Assembly (NCBI GenBank): GCA_050260015.1
Contig: JBLNBN010000045.1
Span: forward strand, 1 to 26,444
Reading direction: 5' to 3'
Source of the DNA: JBLNBN01 sp050260015
GTDB taxonomy: Bacteria > Bacteroidota > Ignavibacteria > Kapaibacteriales > UBA2268
DNA length: 26,444 nucleotides
The notes under the pieces were generated by a model. That model was not told the origin of the DNA and searched no databases. It was given only the letters and a program-made list of their open reading frames with translations. Positions 8,338-15,808 of the stretch are shown here, piece after piece. A program made the position numbers and the translations under genes. Position 1 is the first letter of the stretch; each line of letters begins with the position of its first letter.

Positions 8338-9570
8338 TTATTTATTCGACTCTTGTTTCTTCTCTAATTCATCCATCTTTTGCTTTAGCGCTTCGTTCTC
8401 TTTCTTAAGTTCGATCATATAGAGGGTCATCTCTTCGATCTTTTTAAGGAGCAGAGCTTGCATTTCGTTAAGCTTTACGCCGTTCTCTTTTACTTCATCC
8501 TTATTTGGCATCTCGGGTAGCGAATTATTTTGCTTTATATAGCTCTCGACTTCAGCCAACGACCTGAGCTTATAGTCTTGCGAAAAGACGTAGTCCGGCC
8601 ATGGCCAAAATTCCGTAGGATTAAGAATTAAGACTTCGGAGGCTTTTATAATGCCTTTCACATTTATATTCTCGTCGAAATATGCAGGATATAATATCCG
8701 CGCTTCCCCGTTAACTCTCAGATTGCCGTCAATGTCAAGTTTTTCGGTTGGGGTGGATGTCCCAACGCCCACGTAACCATAATTCGTAACCCGGATTACT
8801 TCATTAATGTTCTGATTAGTTGAGTCCAGTGTTTTGATAATGAAATCCTTGCCGTTAGTCGGGCCGATAAAGTTGTCGTCGGTAATATCGCTATTACCGT
8901 TTGTCTGCCAGAAGCAAGGGTTGTCGCAAGGATTGATAATTGCGTCGCAAGATTTCTGATAAAGCTCCTCGTAGGTGCGAACTTGCATTAAGGCATCGCA
9001 AATTGAAGTACAAGGCGCAGGATTCGTCGGATCAATATCGGAGCCGCAAGGCAAGCCTGAGGGCGAAGTTTGTACTTTGTCGCAAATTCGAATCATGCCT
9101 TGACGTTTTTGAACAGTATAAATAGCGCGGCAGCAGTCGTCAATCGTACAAGGATGAAAGGGTTGTGCCCAGTACGATCCGCCGTCAACGGAATCCATAA
9201 TCTCATAGGCTTTCCAGCAACGCGGAAGAACTATTTCAATATTATGTGAAACGCTACTATCGGTAATTGCAAGGATGTCGAATGAAGATTCAAGTAATTT
9301 ATTAATAATCTCAACCATCACGTTATTAGGAAAACTTAGATAAACTTGCGGCGCATTCTTGATCCATATGTTATTAATTTGTAGCTGGTTGGTGCTTCTG
9401 TTAAAAGAGTAAGTAAAGCTTGCCTCTGTTGATGAATTAGGAATATCCGCAATAAGCGGCAATTCTCCAGGAGTAGGATTCAGCAGGCAGGGATCAGCTT
9501 TAGTATTAAGTGGTGAAATAAAAATATTGAGCCATAATGCTATGATCGTAAACATCATGTACTTTTTCAT
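8338..9570 (-). CDS. Exported tail-fibre-like protein with C-terminal coiled coil
   Basis: 410 residues with a signal peptide (about 1-26, ending near NTKA). Residues about 115-225 are cysteine-rich (more than ten Cys), suggesting disulfides in an exported domain. Around 265-290 is a tail-fibre type repeat with GVGTSTPTEKLDIDGNLRVNG. The C-terminal part, with WPWPDYVFSQDYKLRSL, VESYIKQNNSLPEMP and GVKLNEMQALLLKKIEE, is followed by a heptad-like coiled coil to the end. Bacteroidota encode many secreted proteins with this ending, which recalls trimeric phage fibre tips and their chaperone-like tails. AAAAGGACTT precedes the ATG, a fair ribosome binding site. It lies directly upstream of the RHS gene in the same direction with only 24 nt between, so the two are likely co-transcribed. 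A role as surface adaptor or adhesin for the RHS protein is inference. Confidence 0.78.
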   Translation of the reverse strand: MKKYMMFTIIALWLNIFISPLNTKADPCLLNPTPGELPLIADIPNSSTEASFTYSFNRSTNQLQINNIWIKNAPQVYLSFPNNVMVEIINKLLESSFDILAITDSSVSHNIEIVLPRCWKAYEIMDSVDGGSYWAQPFHPCTIDDCCRAIYTVQKRQGMIRICDKVQTSPSGLPCGSDIDPTNPAPCTSICDALMQVRTYEELYQKSCDAIINPCDNPCFWQTNGNSDITDDNFIGPTNGKDFIIKTLDSTNQNINEVIRVTNYGYVGVGTSTPTEKLDIDGNLRVNGEARILYPAYFDENINVKGIIKASEVLILNPTEFWPWPDYVFSQDYKLRSLAEVESYIKQNNSLPEMPNKDEVKENGVKLNEMQALLLKKIEEMTLYMIELKKENEALKQKMDELEKKQESNK

Positions 9571-9615
9571 ACGTGAAGTCCTTTTATCTAATAAGTAATT
9601 TTGTTTCGTTTTACG

Positions 9616-9636
9616 ATCGCTTCAATTGAGAGCGAT
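9616..9636. other. Hairpin between the Kelch remnant and the tail-fibre gene
   Basis: Inverted repeat ATCGCT (9616-9621) and AGCGAT (9631-9636) with a 9-nt loop, in the leader of the tail-fibre-like gene. No T-tract follows on the minus strand, so it is not a clear terminator. Confidence 0.35.
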
Positions 9637-9646
9637 AAGAATCATT

Positions 9647-9895
9647 TTATTCAGCGCGTAAATTTATCTTAGATCTATAAGAAATTATTTTATCGTTGAA
9701 ATCTATATTAAGGTCTATCTGCTGGAAAAAATAGAGCGCTATATCGTCGCCGATAGGCGCCATGCCGTGGCCCTTACGGGCGGAAGGAGAATTCGTAGGA
9801 TGAAGCTGCGTCCATTTGCCGGTCTGCGCAGTAAGGGGAAGGCAGTTGAATACTGCTAACATTGAAAAAAGTATTATTTTATAAGCTTTCATCAT
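9647..9895 (-). pseudogene. Truncated exported Kelch-repeat protein
   Basis: 82 residues from the ATG at 9895; a second Met follows immediately. A signal peptide (about 1-23, ending near LTAQ) leads into the start of a Kelch blade: W, then SPSARKGHGMAPIGDDIALYF. Intact Kelch proteins of this kind continue with a GG pair and several more blades. Here the frame runs instead into FFQQIDLNIDF and stops after about 25 unrelated residues. The piece is therefore probably the 5' stub of a larger surface protein lost by rearrangement, near the island border. It could still be expressed as a short exported peptide. The Kelch identification rests on a single blade. Confidence 0.5.
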
Positions 9896-9925
9896 ACAGT
9901 CGCAAACATTAATATTCAATAACAT

Positions 9926-10314
9926 AAAACAAAAATAACAACTGCAAATAAATTTCTCCGATTAACTTAAGGCAAATTTCATTAAAAGTCAAGTCTTTTT
10001 TTTCAAGAATTCAAATTATTTTATTAATTAATTAACGGTACAGCTTTTATACTATGAATAAATTTACAATATAGTCTAATATTGTTTATTGTAGCGCATC
10101 ATTAAAATGTCTCCTGATGGATTCCATCGAAATTTTTTTATATTTTTTTGAGATTTAGAGAATTTTTTTTCAGAGATGGGTCTTTAATTCAATTTTAGGC
10201 TTTACCCCTGCAATAAAGTCATTCTAAAAACCGGCACGCCGTTTGAAAGGACTGAACCAACAGGAAGCGCTCAGGCTCCTTTTTGCCAATTAACGGAATA
10301 GCGGGGTAATCGTC
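9926..10314. other. AT-rich intergenic region between the RHS locus and the integrase
   Basis: About 390 bp separating the minus-strand locus from the plus-strand integrase. It is AT-rich with poly-T/poly-A runs (about 9990-10020, 10131-10172) and no credible ORF. It probably holds divergent promoters and possibly integrase arm sites; no repeat matching the tRNA end was found in it. Confidence 0.5.
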
Positions 10315-11379
10315 ATGAAATCCAAAGCCTCTCCAGGGTCGATCTTTACGAGAAAGGGAAGCGATAAGCTTATAATTAAGCTGTACGGAAAGTTCTATTC
10401 GACGGGCTTGCCGGATACGCCCGGAAACAGGAAGCTCTGCGAAAAGAAGATGAAGAGCATGTACCTTAAAAGCCTTGGCATGGACGGCGAAGTAGCCTTG
10501 AAGCAGCCAAGAATAAAGGAAGCGTTGTACAAATTCCGTTCAGATCACCTGTTTAATAAAGCTCCAAAGACGGTACGCGCCTATGAGTACGCTTTCGGTA
10601 AGGTTATTGTAAGTAATATCGAAATAAAACGGGACACAATAATAGAGCAGGTCAAGGATTTTATAATTAATACTGAAGTTTCGCTCGCCAGCGTAGAAAT
10701 CGTATTGCGTCATTACCAGGTATTCGTCAACTGGCTCCACGAGAACGATTACCTTAGTAAGCCGACAAACATAAAACGTTTGCTTACGAAGAAATCCGGC
10801 GGAAAGCTGGTTCAAACTTACGAGGAAGACGAGATACAAGCGTTAGTGGGCTATTGGACTGAAAAGCAGCCTGAATTTGCTTTATTGATACGCTTTATGC
10901 TGGCCACTGGCGGCAGGATAGGGGAGACGCTACGCCTGAAACGGGCTGATATCGACGATCAGTATATACTATTTAACAACAAGTATGATTCCGCGCCCGA
11001 GAGATTTCCGGTTTACGACGAGATTACGCAAATTACAGCTCAACTTCCGAAGGACCGCGAGAGCCTGTTCAGATGGTCGGACAACTCAACTTCGCGGTTA
11101 AACAAGTGGCTTCGGGAAAGCGCAAAAGAGCTGGGGATCGACTTAAACGGCCGCAGTTTTCACGAATTCAGGAAGACCTTCAGACGCCGGTTATTCGATA
11201 AGGGCGTACCGCTCGAAATCGCCTCTCAACTCCTGAGACACCGCTCTATATCTACAACCATGAAATACTATACGGAGCGCAATCAGCAAAATCTGCGCAA
11301 ACACGCCGTGGAAGCGAACGGCAATAGGGAGAGTAAAACCACTGCACCTGATTTGCACCTTTTGAATGATTTGTTATGA
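10315..11379 (+). CDS. Tyrosine recombinase / phage-type integrase
   Basis: 354 residues. The N-terminal part (about 1-60) resembles an arm-binding region. A SAM-like core-binding domain follows (about 65-155; FRSDHLF, VRAYEYAFGK, YQVFVNWLHE). The catalytic domain spans about 165-325. Visible catalytic residues are R201 in ATGGRIGETL, H283 and R286 in HEFRKTF, H309 in LLRHRSISTT, and the nucleophile Tyr at 318 or 319 (KYYTE). A lysine in the preceding hairpin (NNK, about 223) may complete the set. The family cuts and rejoins DNA at attachment sites. The gene ends 86 bp from the 3' end of a convergent tRNA-Thr, the usual arrangement at the border of an integrated island, and the RHS locus lies on its other side. 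The gene appears intact. GGGG about 9 nt before the ATG may be the ribosome binding site. Confidence 0.93.
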   Translation: MKSKASPGSIFTRKGSDKLIIKLYGKFYSTGLPDTPGNRKLCEKKMKSMYLKSLGMDGEVALKQPRIKEALYKFRSDHLFNKAPKTVRAYEYAFGKVIVSNIEIKRDTIIEQVKDFIINTEVSLASVEIVLRHYQVFVNWLHENDYLSKPTNIKRLLTKKSGGKLVQTYEEDEIQALVGYWTEKQPEFALLIRFMLATGGRIGETLRLKRADIDDQYILFNNKYDSAPERFPVYDEITQITAQLPKDRESLFRWSDNSTSRLNKWLRESAKELGIDLNGRSFHEFRKTFRRRLFDKGVPLEIASQLLRHRSISTTMKYYTERNQQNLRKHAVEANGNRESKTTAPDLHLLNDLL

Positions 11380-11418
11380 GGCTTTATAACGCGTTATGAA
11401 CGCTTATGAGGGGTTATG
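11374..11418. repeat. Five TTAT motifs in exact 10-bp register
   Basis: TTAT occurs at 11374, 11384, 11394, 11404 and 11414, starting inside the last codons of the integrase gene. Several copies extend to TTATGAG or TTATGAA. The 10-bp phase puts every copy on the same helix face. It may bind the recombinase or an accessory protein, or be bent DNA next to the presumed attachment site. The pattern is directly visible; the role is inference. Confidence 0.6.
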
Positions 11419-11432
11419 GTTTTATAACAAAC

Positions 11433-11460
11433 AAAGCCCAAAGCGAACTTTGGGCTTTTT
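11433..11460 (+). terminator. Rho-independent terminator of the integrase gene
   Basis: Perfect 11-bp stem (11433-11443 with 11448-11458) around a CGAA loop, ending in a short T-run. It lies between the integrase stop and the convergent tRNA-Thr, so it could serve both directions. Confidence 0.85.
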
Positions 11461-11465
11461 GTGGG

Positions 11466-11538
11466 AGCCGCTTGACGGAATCGAACCCCCGACCTGCTGA
11501 TTACAAATCAGCTGCTCTACCAGCTGAGCTAAAGCGGC
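11466..11538 (-). tRNA. tRNA-Thr (anticodon UGU)
   Basis: 73 nt folding as a cloverleaf: acceptor GCCGCTT with AAGCGGC, D-arm with GAGC, anticodon stem GCTGA/TCAGC and loop TTTGTAA giving anticodon TGT, which reads ACA. The T-loop is TTCGATT. The T-stem (GGGGG with CCGTC) has one G-G mismatch and one G-T pair, which is slightly unusual. CCA is not encoded. Its 3' end faces the integrase gene, making it the probable integration target. Confidence 0.95.
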
Positions 11539-11631
11539 TTTCTTTTTACGCTTGGCAGCGTTTTTTAGAGTTTCAAAAATAAGAATATTTTCGCATCCGG
11601 CAAAATTATTTTGCAGCGGACGACGTACTTT

Positions 11632-12234
11632 CTAGGCTTCGACCGCCTTTTTTATTATCGCCAGGAGCTGCAGCCGCCCCTCGCCGTTCACCGTGGAGTA
11701 GGGGAGCGCCTCGAGGCAATGCTTGCACGCGGCGACTACTCCCTCCACCTGCGCTTTGCGCTCCGCGATTTGCTTTGCCGAGATCTTGTCGCTCTTAGTT
11801 AGTATTATTACGTACCGCCGGCCGATTATCTCGAGCTCCTCTATCAGGGCCAGGTCCGCCGGTTGCGGGTCGTGGCGGCTGTCGACGAGCACGCAGACGA
11901 GCCGGAGGTTTTCCCTGTCCTTCAGGTAGCCGTGGTTTAGCTTCGCCCACTTGTCGCGTTCGCTAAGCGCCGCCTTGGCGAATCCAAACCCGGGCATATC
12001 GGCGAATTGCCATTTGCCCTCGACCTCGAAGAAATTGATCTCGCGCGTCTTGCCCGGCTCCGAGCTCGTCCGCGCAACGTTCTTGCGCATAATTATCGAA
12101 TTGATCAGCGAGCTCTTGCCCACGTTGGAGCGCCCGGCGAAAGCTATTTCGGGCAGTTTCGCGGGCGGAAAGATTTCGACGCTCGTCGCTCCGCGTAAAA
12201 ATTCCGCATTTAACGGTTTTATTTCTTGTCTCAT
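11632..12234 (-). CDS. engB: Ribosome biogenesis GTPase EngB (YsxC/YihA)
   Basis: 200 residues, the usual family length. The G motifs are in order: G1 GRSNVGKSS at 34-42, a Thr/Ser-rich switch (VARTSSEPGKT, about 53-63), G3 DMPGFG at 79-84, and G4 TKSD at 146-149. The GKTxxxNFFE signature of the EngB family is present. The protein is a cytosolic GTPase needed for large-subunit assembly. The start MRQEIKPLNAEF is supported by the conserved N-terminal length. It stands downstream of serC on the same strand, separated by a terminator, and upstream of the tRNA-Thr. There is nothing unusual about it. Confidence 0.96.
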   Translation of the reverse strand: MRQEIKPLNAEFLRGATSVEIFPPAKLPEIAFAGRSNVGKSSLINSIIMRKNVARTSSEPGKTREINFFEVEGKWQFADMPGFGFAKAALSERDKWAKLNHGYLKDRENLRLVCVLVDSRHDPQPADLALIEELEIIGRRYVIILTKSDKISAKQIAERKAQVEGVVAACKHCLEALPYSTVNGEGRLQLLAIIKKAVEA

Positions 12235-12317
12235 ATTTCTATTTCTGCTTAAATGTAGATTTCACAAAACGAAAATCATTATCGGGAATTGCCCCAAAGC
12301 CGTTCGGAGCTAAAAGA

Positions 12318-12359
12318 AAACCCTTCGGGGAAGGCTTTAGGGCCGTTTCCGAAGGGTTT
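12318..12359 (-). terminator. Terminator after serC
   Basis: 11-bp perfect stem AAACCCTTCGG (12318-12328) with CCGAAGGGTTT (12349-12359) around a 20-nt loop. On the minus strand it is followed by a T-rich tract, just beyond the serC stop codon. Confidence 0.8.
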
Positions 12360-12380
12360 CGGTTATCGTAAACGCGCGGA

Positions 12381-13463
12381 TTACTTATGCGAGTCGTAGA
12401 ATTCCTGCATGTACTTAGCGAGGGCTTCGCAGCTCTCGAGCGGGCATGCGTTGTAGGTCGAGGCGCGGATGCCGCCGACGTCGCGATGGCCCTTCAGTCC
12501 GAACATCTTGCGCTCGACGCCGCCCTTAACGAATTCGGCTTCAAGGTCCGTGCTCGGAAGCGTGAAGGGGATATTCATCATTGAACGATCTTCGGGAGCC
12601 GTAACGGCGCCGCGGTAGAATTCCGGGTACTTGTCGATCATTTCGTAGATCAGGCCGGATTTGTGAGCGTTGAGTTTTTCTATCGCTTCGAGACCGCCCT
12701 GCTTCAATATCCACTTGAACGTCTTGCCGACCGCGAAGATAGGCAGCACGGGAGGCGTGTTGTAGAGCGATTCCTTGTCCGAATGCGTCTTGTAGCGAAG
12801 CATGGTGGGGATGTCCTTCTTAGCTTTTTCTTCAATCCAGCTCTTTTTAACTATAACGAGAACTACGCCCGAGGGGCCGATGTTCTTCTGCGCGCCGGCA
12901 TAGATCAGGTCGCACTTAGAGAAGTCGTAGCGGCGGGAGAACATATTGCTGCTCATGTCGGCTACGAGCGGAACGCCGTTCGTCTCCGGGAGCGATTTCC
13001 ATTCCGTGCCGTAGATCGTGTTGTTAGTAGTTATGTGCACGTAGTCCGCGCCGGGAGTTAAATTATATTCTTTCGGGATATACGTAAATTTCTCGGCTTC
13101 GCTGGAGGCTGCAACGTTGACTTCGCCGATCGCTTTCGCTTCTTTAATAGCCTTCGAGGACCATGCGCCGGTATTGATATAATCGGCTTTCGAATGCAAG
13201 AAGTTCATCGGGACCATAGCGAATTGGAGGCTGGCGCCGCCGCCGACAAATACGACGGAGTATTCGTCCGCCGAGAGGCCTGCAATCTTAAGGCAGTCGG
13301 CTTGCGCTTCTTTGATAACGGCGTCGAATTCTTTCGAACGATGGCTGATCTCCATGATGGACATGCCAGTGCCGTTGAAATCCAACGTAGCTTTCGCGGT
13401 TTCTTCGACTACTTCGATGGGAAGAATAGCCGGACCTGCATAAAAATTGTGAGCTCTGTTCAT
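12381..13463 (-). CDS. serC: Phosphoserine aminotransferase
   Basis: 360 residues from the ATG at 13463. That start is chosen because AGGTGA lies just upstream and because MNRAHNFYAGPAILP is the family's N-terminus; the longer reading adds a basic, unlikely extension. The enzyme converts 3-phosphohydroxypyruvate and glutamate to phosphoserine in serine biosynthesis and acts in the related step of pyridoxal phosphate synthesis. Visible features are HRSKEF near 41-46, the GGGASLQ phosphate-binding loop near 74-80, the TTNNTIYGTEW segment near 145-155, and the PLP-binding lysine K193 in AGAQKNIGPSG. HRDVGGIRASTYNA near the C-terminus fits substrate binding. It is a single-gene unit with its own downstream terminator. 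Confidence 0.97.
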   Translation of the reverse strand: MNRAHNFYAGPAILPIEVVEETAKATLDFNGTGMSIMEISHRSKEFDAVIKEAQADCLKIAGLSADEYSVVFVGGGASLQFAMVPMNFLHSKADYINTGAWSSKAIKEAKAIGEVNVAASSEAEKFTYIPKEYNLTPGADYVHITTNNTIYGTEWKSLPETNGVPLVADMSSNMFSRRYDFSKCDLIYAGAQKNIGPSGVVLVIVKKSWIEEKAKKDIPTMLRYKTHSDKESLYNTPPVLPIFAVGKTFKWILKQGGLEAIEKLNAHKSGLIYEMIDKYPEFYRGAVTAPEDRSMMNIPFTLPSTDLEAEFVKGGVERKMFGLKGHRDVGGIRASTYNACPLESCEALAKYMQEFYDSHK

Positions 13464-13586
13464 TACTTCACCTTTTTTATTTTTAATGTTTCGGAAATTA
13501 AGCGGTTTTAAAAAAACAAACTTAAGGAAAAGAAACCGAAACAAAAAAATATTAAGACTTTTTCGCGAACCGCGATTTTTTTCTCT

Positions 13587-14060
13587 TTATTGATCCTGGA
13601 AGAAATACTCGCTCAAATCGTCGAATTTAAAGTTAGTAACTATCCAGCCCTTCACCGGGGAACGATAGAAGGTAAAGATATAGCGTAGCGGCACGTCGCC
13701 GTGCAGCCCGACGTATCGGAGGCGTACGAAGGAAATCGACGCGCGCTCCAGGCTGACGGGTTCGAATCCGTTCAGCCCGCCGTAAAGCTCGATTGAACGC
13801 TTGGTCTGCTCGACAAGCGTTTTTACTTCGTCCTGCTTGTCCATTATGGGGCTTCCGGCTAAAAGTTCGCTGTAAGCGTCCTTTATGTTGGACTTAGCCA
13901 GCTTATCGAAGTAATGCGCTATCCTCGTCTGAAGGTCGGAGGGGAGCGTGGAGAATATCGCCGCTTTATCCTCCTGGTCGCTCTTCGGCAATCTTTCCTG
14001 CGCCGACGCCTGATGGTATCCAATCGCGAACAGCAAAAGAAGCAATAACGTTTTATACAT
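13587..14060 (-). CDS. Small exported protein of unknown function
   Basis: 157 residues. A signal peptide (1-20, MYKTLLLLLLFAIGY to ASAQ) precedes a compact domain with helical N-terminal half (LQTRIAHYFDKLAKSNIKDAY) and strand-rich C-terminal half (YIFTFYRSPVKGWIVTNFKF). The layout recalls NTF2-like or cystatin-like small exported proteins, with a helix followed by a curved sheet, but no family could be assigned. It starts 23 nt after the stop codon of the pseudouridine synthase, so it is probably the second gene of that transcript. It ends 123 nt before serC. There is no lipobox, so a periplasmic location is likely. Confidence 0.8.
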   Translation of the reverse strand: MYKTLLLLLLFAIGYHQASAQERLPKSDQEDKAAIFSTLPSDLQTRIAHYFDKLAKSNIKDAYSELLAGSPIMDKQDEVKTLVEQTKRSIELYGGLNGFEPVSLERASISFVRLRYVGLHGDVPLRYIFTFYRSPVKGWIVTNFKFDDLSEYFFQDQ

Positions 14061-14083
14061 AAAATTAAGCCTTTATAAGTTAT

Positions 14084-14899
14084 TTACTTTAAGTTCACAA
14101 GTTTCCTTAATTCCCGGACTTCCTTGGCAGTTAGGTGGCGGTACTCGCCGCGCTTCATGCCGGAGGCCGAGAGCCCGGCGAAGAACTTCCTGTCGAGCTG
14201 CTTTACGTCGTAGCCGAGCGTCTCGAAGATTCGCTTAACCTCGCGGTTGCGGCCTTCGTGCAGCGAGAGCGTCACTTTATCGGGCTCCGCCGGGTGAACA
14301 AGAACTTCGCAGGGCGAGGTCTTGCCGTCCTCGAGCTCGACGCCTTCGGAGATCCTTTTAGCGTCCTCGAGCATAAGCGGCTTGTCGAGCCGGGCAATAT
14401 AAACGCGCTCGACGTGGAAGCTCGGGTGAGTCAGCCTATGGGCCAGCTCGCCGTCGTTAGTCAGCAGCAGGGCTCCCGTCGTGTTGCGGTCGAGCCGGCC
14501 GACGGGGAATATGCGCGTTTGCTTTCGGACTATGTCGAGCACCGTCTTTCGGTCCTTTTCGTCGCTCGTCGTGGTTATATAGTCCTTCGGCTTGTTTAGA
14601 AGTATGTAGATTTGCTGGACGTTTTCCCGGATGGGGTCGCCAGAGACCGTTATCGAATCCGAACGGGTCACTTTCGTCCCAAGCTCGGTAACGACCTTGC
14701 CGTTTACCTTAACGACGCCGGACGTTATCAGCTCGTCCGCTTTACGGCGGGAACTGACCCCGGCCTCCGCCAGGAACTTATTAAGCCTGACGGGCTCGTT
14801 TAGGTCTACGTCCTTGCGTTGATCGGGGCGCTGCGCCTCGTATTCGCCGCGCGGACGTCTTTCGATTTTCTTTTTTTGTTTTATGCCGCCTTGTTTCAT
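14084..14899 (-). CDS. rluB: 23S/16S rRNA pseudouridine synthase, RsuA/RluB/RluF family
   Basis: 271 residues. A basic, low-complexity N-terminus (1-35) is followed by an S4 RNA-binding domain (about 37-85; RLNKFLAEAGVSSRRKADELI, VVKVNGKVV). The catalytic domain contains GRLDRNTTGALLLTNDG with the catalytic aspartate D137, then HRLTHPSFHVERVYIARL, and the final NREVKRIFETLGYDVKQL. These define the RsuA-like branch; RluB (23S rRNA) is the most common assignment in Bacteroidota, though RluF or RsuA cannot be excluded by eye. The lysine-rich N-terminal extension is frequent in these homologues. A small exported protein follows 23 nt downstream. Confidence 0.9.
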   Translation of the reverse strand: MKQGGIKQKKKIERRPRGEYEAQRPDQRKDVDLNEPVRLNKFLAEAGVSSRRKADELITSGVVKVNGKVVTELGTKVTRSDSITVSGDPIRENVQQIYILLNKPKDYITTTSDEKDRKTVLDIVRKQTRIFPVGRLDRNTTGALLLTNDGELAHRLTHPSFHVERVYIARLDKPLMLEDAKRISEGVELEDGKTSPCEVLVHPAEPDKVTLSLHEGRNREVKRIFETLGYDVKQLDRKFFAGLSASGMKRGEYRHLTAKEVRELRKLVNLK

Positions 14900-15162
14900 T
14901 TTAATTTTATTTGGGGAACGCGCTTCTTTGCGCGCGTTCTGTTACGAATATAATATTGCGTTTTCGTTTCGCCGCAATTTCCGTTCCAAATTTAACTTAA
15001 TTTTCCCAAATAGACGCCGTATATATTTGATTACAAAGCCTTAAAATGGAAGAGGGGAATTAAATCTCAAAAAAATGGATTTTTATTTGCAACTCTTTTG
15101 CCTTTTAATTGTTATTGCTATTAGAGAGGGTCGGAATTGAAGAAAACCTTAACGACGTATTA
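14900..15162. other. Divergent intergenic region upstream of the sigma factor gene
   Basis: Separates the minus-strand pseudouridine synthase from the plus-strand sigma factor. A TATATTTG at 15022-15029 matches the Bacteroidota -7 motif TAnnTTTG, but no good -33 TTTG lies at the right distance, so it is only a weak promoter candidate. Confidence 0.35.
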
Positions 15163-15723
15163 ATGACAAATAGTTACTCCTCATATACGGATATAGAGCT
15201 GGCGCAGATGATCAGCTCGGGCAGCGATGCGGAGGCCGGGTTTAAAGAGATTTACCGGCGCTATTCCGGCTCGGTGCACTCCTATATATCCCGTATAATG
15301 GATCGCGAGGAAATCGTGGAGGACTTGTTCCAGGATACGTTCATTAAGTTCTATGAAAATATCAACGGCGAAAGGGATTCGATCAACGTGCCAGGCTTCC
15401 TGATTACTATCGCGCGAAACCTCTGCCTGAACGCAAAGCGCGCGCGCAAGCCTACCGTCGATCTCGATTCCGTCGAAATTGCCTGGCAGGACGGCACGAG
15501 CTACGAGAATCAAGAATTGCTCGACCTGATCAATCGCTCGCTCGACCTGCTCGACGAAGAGTACCGCGAGGCCTTCGTACTGCGGGAGTACTCCGGGCTT
15601 AGCTACCAGGAAATAGCCGACGCATGCAATACGTCGCTCTCCAACGCGAAGTCGAGGGTATTTCGCGCAAAGCAAAAAATTAAAGCAATTTTGCAGCCAT
15701 ACTTTAAGGATCTTTGCCAGTAA
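15163..15723 (+). CDS. ECF-type RNA polymerase sigma factor
   Basis: 186 residues from the ATG at 15163. A TTG at 15109 would add 18 residues, but the ATG fits the family's N-terminal length. Region 2 is visible as FKEIYRRYSGSVHSYI, then DREEIVEDLFQDTFIKFYENI and FLITIARNLCLNAKR. Region 4 appears as LLDEEYREAFVLREYSGLSYQEIADACNTSLSNAKSRVFRAK, a helix-turn-helix that reads the -35 element. This is a compact two-domain extracytoplasmic-function sigma factor. The gene 86 nt downstream encodes an anti-sigma-like membrane protein, and the two are probably an operon with the following lipoprotein. Confidence 0.94.
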   Translation: MTNSYSSYTDIELAQMISSGSDAEAGFKEIYRRYSGSVHSYISRIMDREEIVEDLFQDTFIKFYENINGERDSINVPGFLITIARNLCLNAKRARKPTVDLDSVEIAWQDGTSYENQELLDLINRSLDLLDEEYREAFVLREYSGLSYQEIADACNTSLSNAKSRVFRAKQKIKAILQPYFKDLCQ

Positions 15724-15808
15724 CGTATGGAGCTTGACAACATTTATATATTTATATTTAACGTCCGTTTTGATGATCGTTTTCAAAAAGTAACGCGCTA
15801 ACGACGGG

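Noticed and set aside
11440..11540. Island end repeat (attL) matching the tRNA 3' part within the window
   Set aside because: No second copy of the tRNA 3' sequence was found by eye to the left, so the island claim stays an inference with only one border.
12663..13061. 132-residue plus-strand ORF
   Set aside because: Entirely antisense to serC, whose family motifs are secure; it arises from codon bias in the GC-rich gene.
13556..13585. Terminator between the small exported gene and serC
   Set aside because: The TCGCG/CGCGA stem is only 5 bp, and the T-run is on the wrong side for the minus-strand genes.
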